This document shows, in pieces, positions 5,894 through 8,424 of a DNA stretch of 8,424 nucleotides. The notes under the pieces were generated by a model. The model had not been told where the DNA came from. It ran no database searches and was given only the letters and a program-made list of their open reading frames with translations. The stretch spans positions 1-8,424 of the forward strand of contig CABUDB010000060.1 of NCBI GenBank assembly GCA_902490245.1. The letters run 5' to 3'. This stretch comes from an uncultured Collinsella sp. Its GTDB lineage: Bacteria > Actinomycetota > Coriobacteriia > Coriobacteriales > Coriobacteriaceae. Within the stretch, counting starts at the first letter, position 1, and each line of letters starts with the position of its first letter. Position numbers and translations under genes: made by a program.

Positions 5894-6733
5894 ATGGAAA
5901 TTGTTAAACGAATTAATACCAGCGCTGTCCTCTGCGTCGATGGAAATGGCAGACAGTTGGTTGCATTCGGCCGTGGTCTGGGGTTTAAGAATGTCGAAGA
6001 CGAGGTCCCTCTTTCGGAGATTCAACGAACGTTTTATAACGTTAGCTCTCGCTACATCGCTCTCGTTGACGAGGTCCCCGACGAGCTTCTCGAGCTTACC
6101 TCGGATGTTATTGATATGTCGACAGGTTTGCTGTCTTATGAGGTGAGCCCTAATTTGCCGTTTATCCTTGCGGACCATATCGCGTATGCGGTTAAGCGCA
6201 AAGAGCAAAATATCGTTGTCCGCATGCCTTTATCGTTTGATGTCCGCCAACAATATCCCGTCGAATTTAGAATCGGCGAGTATGCACTTAAGATAATCAG
6301 GAAACGTCTTAACGTTAGGCTTCCAGCTCATGAGGCAGTTGGAATTGCCATGGCGTTTATCAATAACATGGCCGATTCGGACTCATGCGAAGTAGTTAAA
6401 GAGTTTAGCGCGGATATCTACGATCGTGTTCTGGAGGAGTCAACCGTTGCTGTTGAAAATCGGCTTGGCATTCAAGTTGATCGGGAAGGTTTCGATTACG
6501 CAAGGTTCGCAACCCATCTTCAGTACTTATTCAATAGGTTGAACTCTGGCGAAAGCATCGTGAGCGACAACCGCAAGATGTACCTCTCGCTCAAAAAAGA
6601 ATATCCGGTGGCATCAATGTGCGCCGATGATATTGCTTCTGTTCTCAGCCGACTGACGGGGCGGGAACTTATAGACGAAGAAAGACTCTACCTCATGATG
6701 CACATCAATCGAATTGCATCGAAAACAAGGTAA
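5894..6733 (+). CDS. BglG/LicT-family transcription antiterminator
   Basis: This 279-residue RNA-binding regulator begins with a CAT domain (about 1-55: MEIVKRINTSAV, then GRGLGF at 26-31) and continues with two PTS regulation domains. Conserved histidines are H95 (ADHIAY) in PRD1 and H208 (ATHLQYL) and H270 (LMMHINRI) in PRD2. The second PRD1 histidine, H159 in LicT within IALH, is replaced by A154 in IAMAF. The protein should bind the RAT in its own leader and relieve termination when substrate is being transported; EII and HPr phosphorylate the PRDs in known members. ATG 5894 is chosen because it matches the family N-terminus and follows a run of G residues (5883-5889); upstream in-frame codons lie in the terminator. 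Codon use is less GC-rich than in luxS, with AGA, AGG and ATA codons. The PTS gene follows 68 bases downstream. Confidence 0.94.
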   Translation: MEIVKRINTSAVLCVDGNGRQLVAFGRGLGFKNVEDEVPLSEIQRTFYNVSSRYIALVDEVPDELLELTSDVIDMSTGLLSYEVSPNLPFILADHIAYAVKRKEQNIVVRMPLSFDVRQQYPVEFRIGEYALKIIRKRLNVRLPAHEAVGIAMAFINNMADSDSCEVVKEFSADIYDRVLEESTVAVENRLGIQVDREGFDYARFATHLQYLFNRLNSGESIVSDNRKMYLSLKKEYPVASMCADDIASVLSRLTGRELIDEERLYLMMHINRIASKTR

Positions 6734-6740
6734 TTAGTTG

Positions 6741-6759
6741 GCAAAGGCGCGCGCTTTGC
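6741..6759 (+). other. Small hairpin between antiterminator and PTS genes
   Basis: GCAAAG (6741-6746) pairs with CTTTGC (6754-6759) around a GC-only seven-base loop. No T tract follows, so it is not a terminator. It may modulate relative expression or stability in the operon. Confidence 0.4.
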
Positions 6760-6801
6760 TGATGGTTACATATAAAACTCAACATGGGAGAAATGGTATT
6801 T

Positions 6802-8172
6802 ATGGCAGATACAACCAAGCTCGCTGCCGAGATTCTCGAGATGGTGGGCGGCGCAGACAACGTTACATTTGTAGCTCACTGCATGACTCGTTTAAGGTTC
6901 AACCTTAAGGACGAAAGCATCGTAGACGATGCAAAAGTCAAGGCGATTGATGGCGTGATCGACATTCGCCATTCCGCGGGGCAATATCAGGTGATTGTGG
7001 GACCTAAGGTCGATAAGGTCTATGAAATCGTTGCCAAGGAAACCGGGATTGATGCCGGAGATTCCGAGGCAAGCGGAGGAGAGACTAAGGGCTTTCTGGG
7101 AAAGCTAATGAAGCTCATCAGCGGCATCATGATGCCCGTTCTTCCTGCCTTGATCGCATGCGGAATGATAAACGCCGTCCTTAGTATTCTGACGACGGCG
7201 GGTGCTGTTTCCGCCGAGAGCGGAATATACACTCTGCTGTACGGCATGGGAAATGCCTGCATGTATTTTCTGCCCGTTCTTGTCGGATCATCTGCTGCTC
7301 AGTTCTTTGGAACCGATCGATATATCGGTGCGGTACTCGGTGCAATCCTGATTTATCCGACTTTCGTTGCTGCGGCCGGAGCGGGCGATGCGCTGGATTT
7401 GCTCGGCATGAAGTTCACAATGGTGAGCTATTCCTCCACGGTGTTTCCTGCTATCGTGGCGGCTTGGTTCGCATCCGTTCTTAATAAGTGGCTGCGGGCG
7501 GTTCTTCCCGATGTTGTGGCATTTGCGCTCGTCCCGTTCCTGACGGTTGCTGTTGCCGCCCCCGTCTCGCTCCTTGTGATCGGCCCCGTTATTCAGCAGG
7601 CGAGCTCTTTGCTTGCGACTGCAGTGCTGGCGGTCTATCAGTTCAGCCCCGTCCTTTGCGGCGTTATTCTCGGGCCGATATTCGGTCTCGTTATGATCCC
7701 CCTTGGACTCCATTGGGCCCTGATCGTGCTTTCCATCAACAATATTATGACCGTCGGCTCCGATCCTATCCTTGGACTTCTCTGCTGCAGCATGGGTGTT
7801 GTCGGCGCTTGTTTGGCGTTTGCCCTCCGCTCGAAGGACCCGAGTGAAAAGAGTCTTGGGTTCAGCTGTGCCATTACGGGCTTTTTCGGGATTACGGAAC
7901 CGGCGCTGTACGGCATCATCTTGGAGCACAAGAAGATCATTATCGCTTCCATGGTCGCCGGAGCAATCAGTGCTGTTATCCCGGCGATTTTCAACACCTG
8001 TACGTTCGTTATGACGTCGAGCGGCATTTTTAGCTTCCCCGGTTATATGGATCCTTCTGGTGATATGAGCAGCCTCATCGGCGCAATTCTTTGCAATGTC
8101 GTCGGTTTAATTCTTAACTTCGTTCTCGTTTACATCCTGTATCGCCCTGATGAAGAGGCAGTAGTGGAGTAG
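6802..8172 (+). CDS. PTS glucoside-type EIIBC component
   Basis: This 456-residue membrane protein takes up and phosphorylates a glucoside-type sugar. The IIB domain (about 1-85) has the phosphorylated C27 in AHCMTRLRF. A linker (about 86-97) leads to a IIC domain from about residue 98 to 450 with many hydrophobic segments, the conserved GLHWALIVLSINN (H304) and GITEPALYG (363-371, E366), which mark the glucose/beta-glucoside IIC family. There is no C-terminal IIA domain: the chain stops after the last membrane segment, whereas BglF-type proteins have over 600 residues. IIA must come from another protein. ATG 6802 is preferred because GGGAGA (6787-6792) lies nine bases ahead; the in-frame ATGs at 6784 and 6793 lack a properly placed site. 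The linked BglG-type regulator favours a beta-glucoside, but a trehalose, sucrose or other disaccharide substrate is not excluded. Confidence 0.93.
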   Translation: MADTTKLAAEILEMVGGADNVTFVAHCMTRLRFNLKDESIVDDAKVKAIDGVIDIRHSAGQYQVIVGPKVDKVYEIVAKETGIDAGDSEASGGETKGFLGKLMKLISGIMMPVLPALIACGMINAVLSILTTAGAVSAESGIYTLLYGMGNACMYFLPVLVGSSAAQFFGTDRYIGAVLGAILIYPTFVAAAGAGDALDLLGMKFTMVSYSSTVFPAIVAAWFASVLNKWLRAVLPDVVAFALVPFLTVAVAAPVSLLVIGPVIQQASSLLATAVLAVYQFSPVLCGVILGPIFGLVMIPLGLHWALIVLSINNIMTVGSDPILGLLCCSMGVVGACLAFALRSKDPSEKSLGFSCAITGFFGITEPALYGIILEHKKIIIASMVAGAISAVIPAIFNTCTFVMTSSGIFSFPGYMDPSGDMSSLIGAILCNVVGLILNFVLVYILYRPDEEAVVE

Positions 8173-8192
8173 ACAATTATTTGGGATGTAAG

Positions 8193-8213
8193 CTGCCGAA
8201 AACCCCGCGGCAG
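8193..8213 (+). other. Short hairpin after the PTS gene
   Basis: CTGCCG (8193-8198) pairs with CGGCAG (8208-8213) around a nine-base loop. No T tract follows directly. CGGCA (8208-8212) could also pair with TGCCG (8231-8235) in the loop of the next hairpin. Confidence 0.45.
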
Positions 8214-8222
8214 ATTGCATGT

Positions 8223-8264
8223 GGTGGGCTTGCCGTTGATTCACGCGAGCCCACCCTCATTTTT
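8223..8264 (+). terminator. Likely terminator between PTS gene and next gene
   Basis: GGTGGGCT (8223-8230) pairs with AGCCCACC (8248-8255) around a 17-base loop, then CTCA and five T residues (8260-8264). The ribosome site of the next gene starts right after the T tract, so the next gene either has no promoter of its own and depends on read-through, or this hairpin works as an attenuator. Confidence 0.65.
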
Positions 8265-8277
8265 GGAGTGACTAGCT

Positions 8278-8424
8278 ATGACAATTACAGCCGATATGAC
8301 GTTTGGCGAAATCGCGCTCCTTCCTGAGTTCGCTGGCTTTGGCGAGCACCTTATGCTTTGCCGGCCTTCAACTTGGGAGCGCATGTGGAATAAACCCATC
8401 GCGTCTCATATGAATTCTGATGCT
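8278..8424 (+). CDS. Start of an unidentified protein, possibly alpha/beta hydrolase (partial)
   Basis: An open frame of 49 codons begins at ATG 8278 after GGAGTG (8265-8270) and runs off the window. The N-terminus contains MTFGEIALLPEFAGFGEHLM, an amphipathic opening. It reminds me of the N-terminal extension of some Gram-positive alpha/beta hydrolases (esterase-like), in which a phrase like pFAGFGrxL comes before the catalytic domain. No catalytic residue is in view, so this is a weak resemblance only. Its place after a glucoside PTS would suit an enzyme acting on the imported or released compound. There is no resemblance to the start of a family 1 or family 3 glucosidase. Confidence 0.7.
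   Translation, partial: MTITADMTFGEIALLPEFAGFGEHLMLCRPSTWERMWNKPIASHMNSDA

Noticed and set aside
6771..6776. TATAAA as a -10 box for a private PTS promoter
   Set aside because: TTGGCA (6738-6743) is 27 bases away, too far for a -35, and no other candidate is suitably spaced.

Overview
The window reads as a piece of chromosome from a Gram-positive, GC-rich gut-type bacterium, most likely a Coriobacteriia member such as Collinsella. This is inferred from the GC-rich codon use, the Gram-positive style Shine-Dalgarno sequences, luxS, and a LicT/BglG-controlled PTS. The genus is a guess from overall character and was not tested.

Positions 1-219 hold the terminator of an upstream unit and an AT-rich control region with many TGTTYA half-sites. 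Positions 220-5052 hold a compact sugar-catabolism set: a FucI/AraA-fold sugar isomerase, a transketolase split into two translationally coupled subunits, and an FGGY sugar kinase preceded by a roughly 100-nt long-hairpin element. Isomerase, then kinase, then split transketolase is the enzyme set of the transketolase-type D-apiose pathway (apiose to apulose to apulose 4-phosphate, then conversion with glyceraldehyde 3-phosphate to xylulose 5-phosphate and dihydroxyacetone phosphate). This is the best working hypothesis, but sequence alone does not fix the substrate. No transporter for this sugar lies in the window.

Positions 5053-5204 contain four mutually complementary GGGACGGGG/CCCCGTCCC arms, one pair of which forms a good intrinsic terminator, followed by luxS (5205-5693), which makes homocysteine and the AI-2 precursor from S-ribosylhomocysteine.

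Positions 5694-8172 are visibly less GC-rich and form a classical antitermination unit: a RAT-like hairpin overlapping a leader terminator, a BglG/LicT-family antiterminator whose first PRD lacks one conserved histidine, and a glucoside-type PTS EIIBC with no IIA domain. A terminator follows, and the window ends inside the first 49 codons of an unidentified gene that may be an alpha/beta hydrolase. All supported genes lie on the plus strand. I found no tRNA, rRNA, CRISPR array or insertion sequence.
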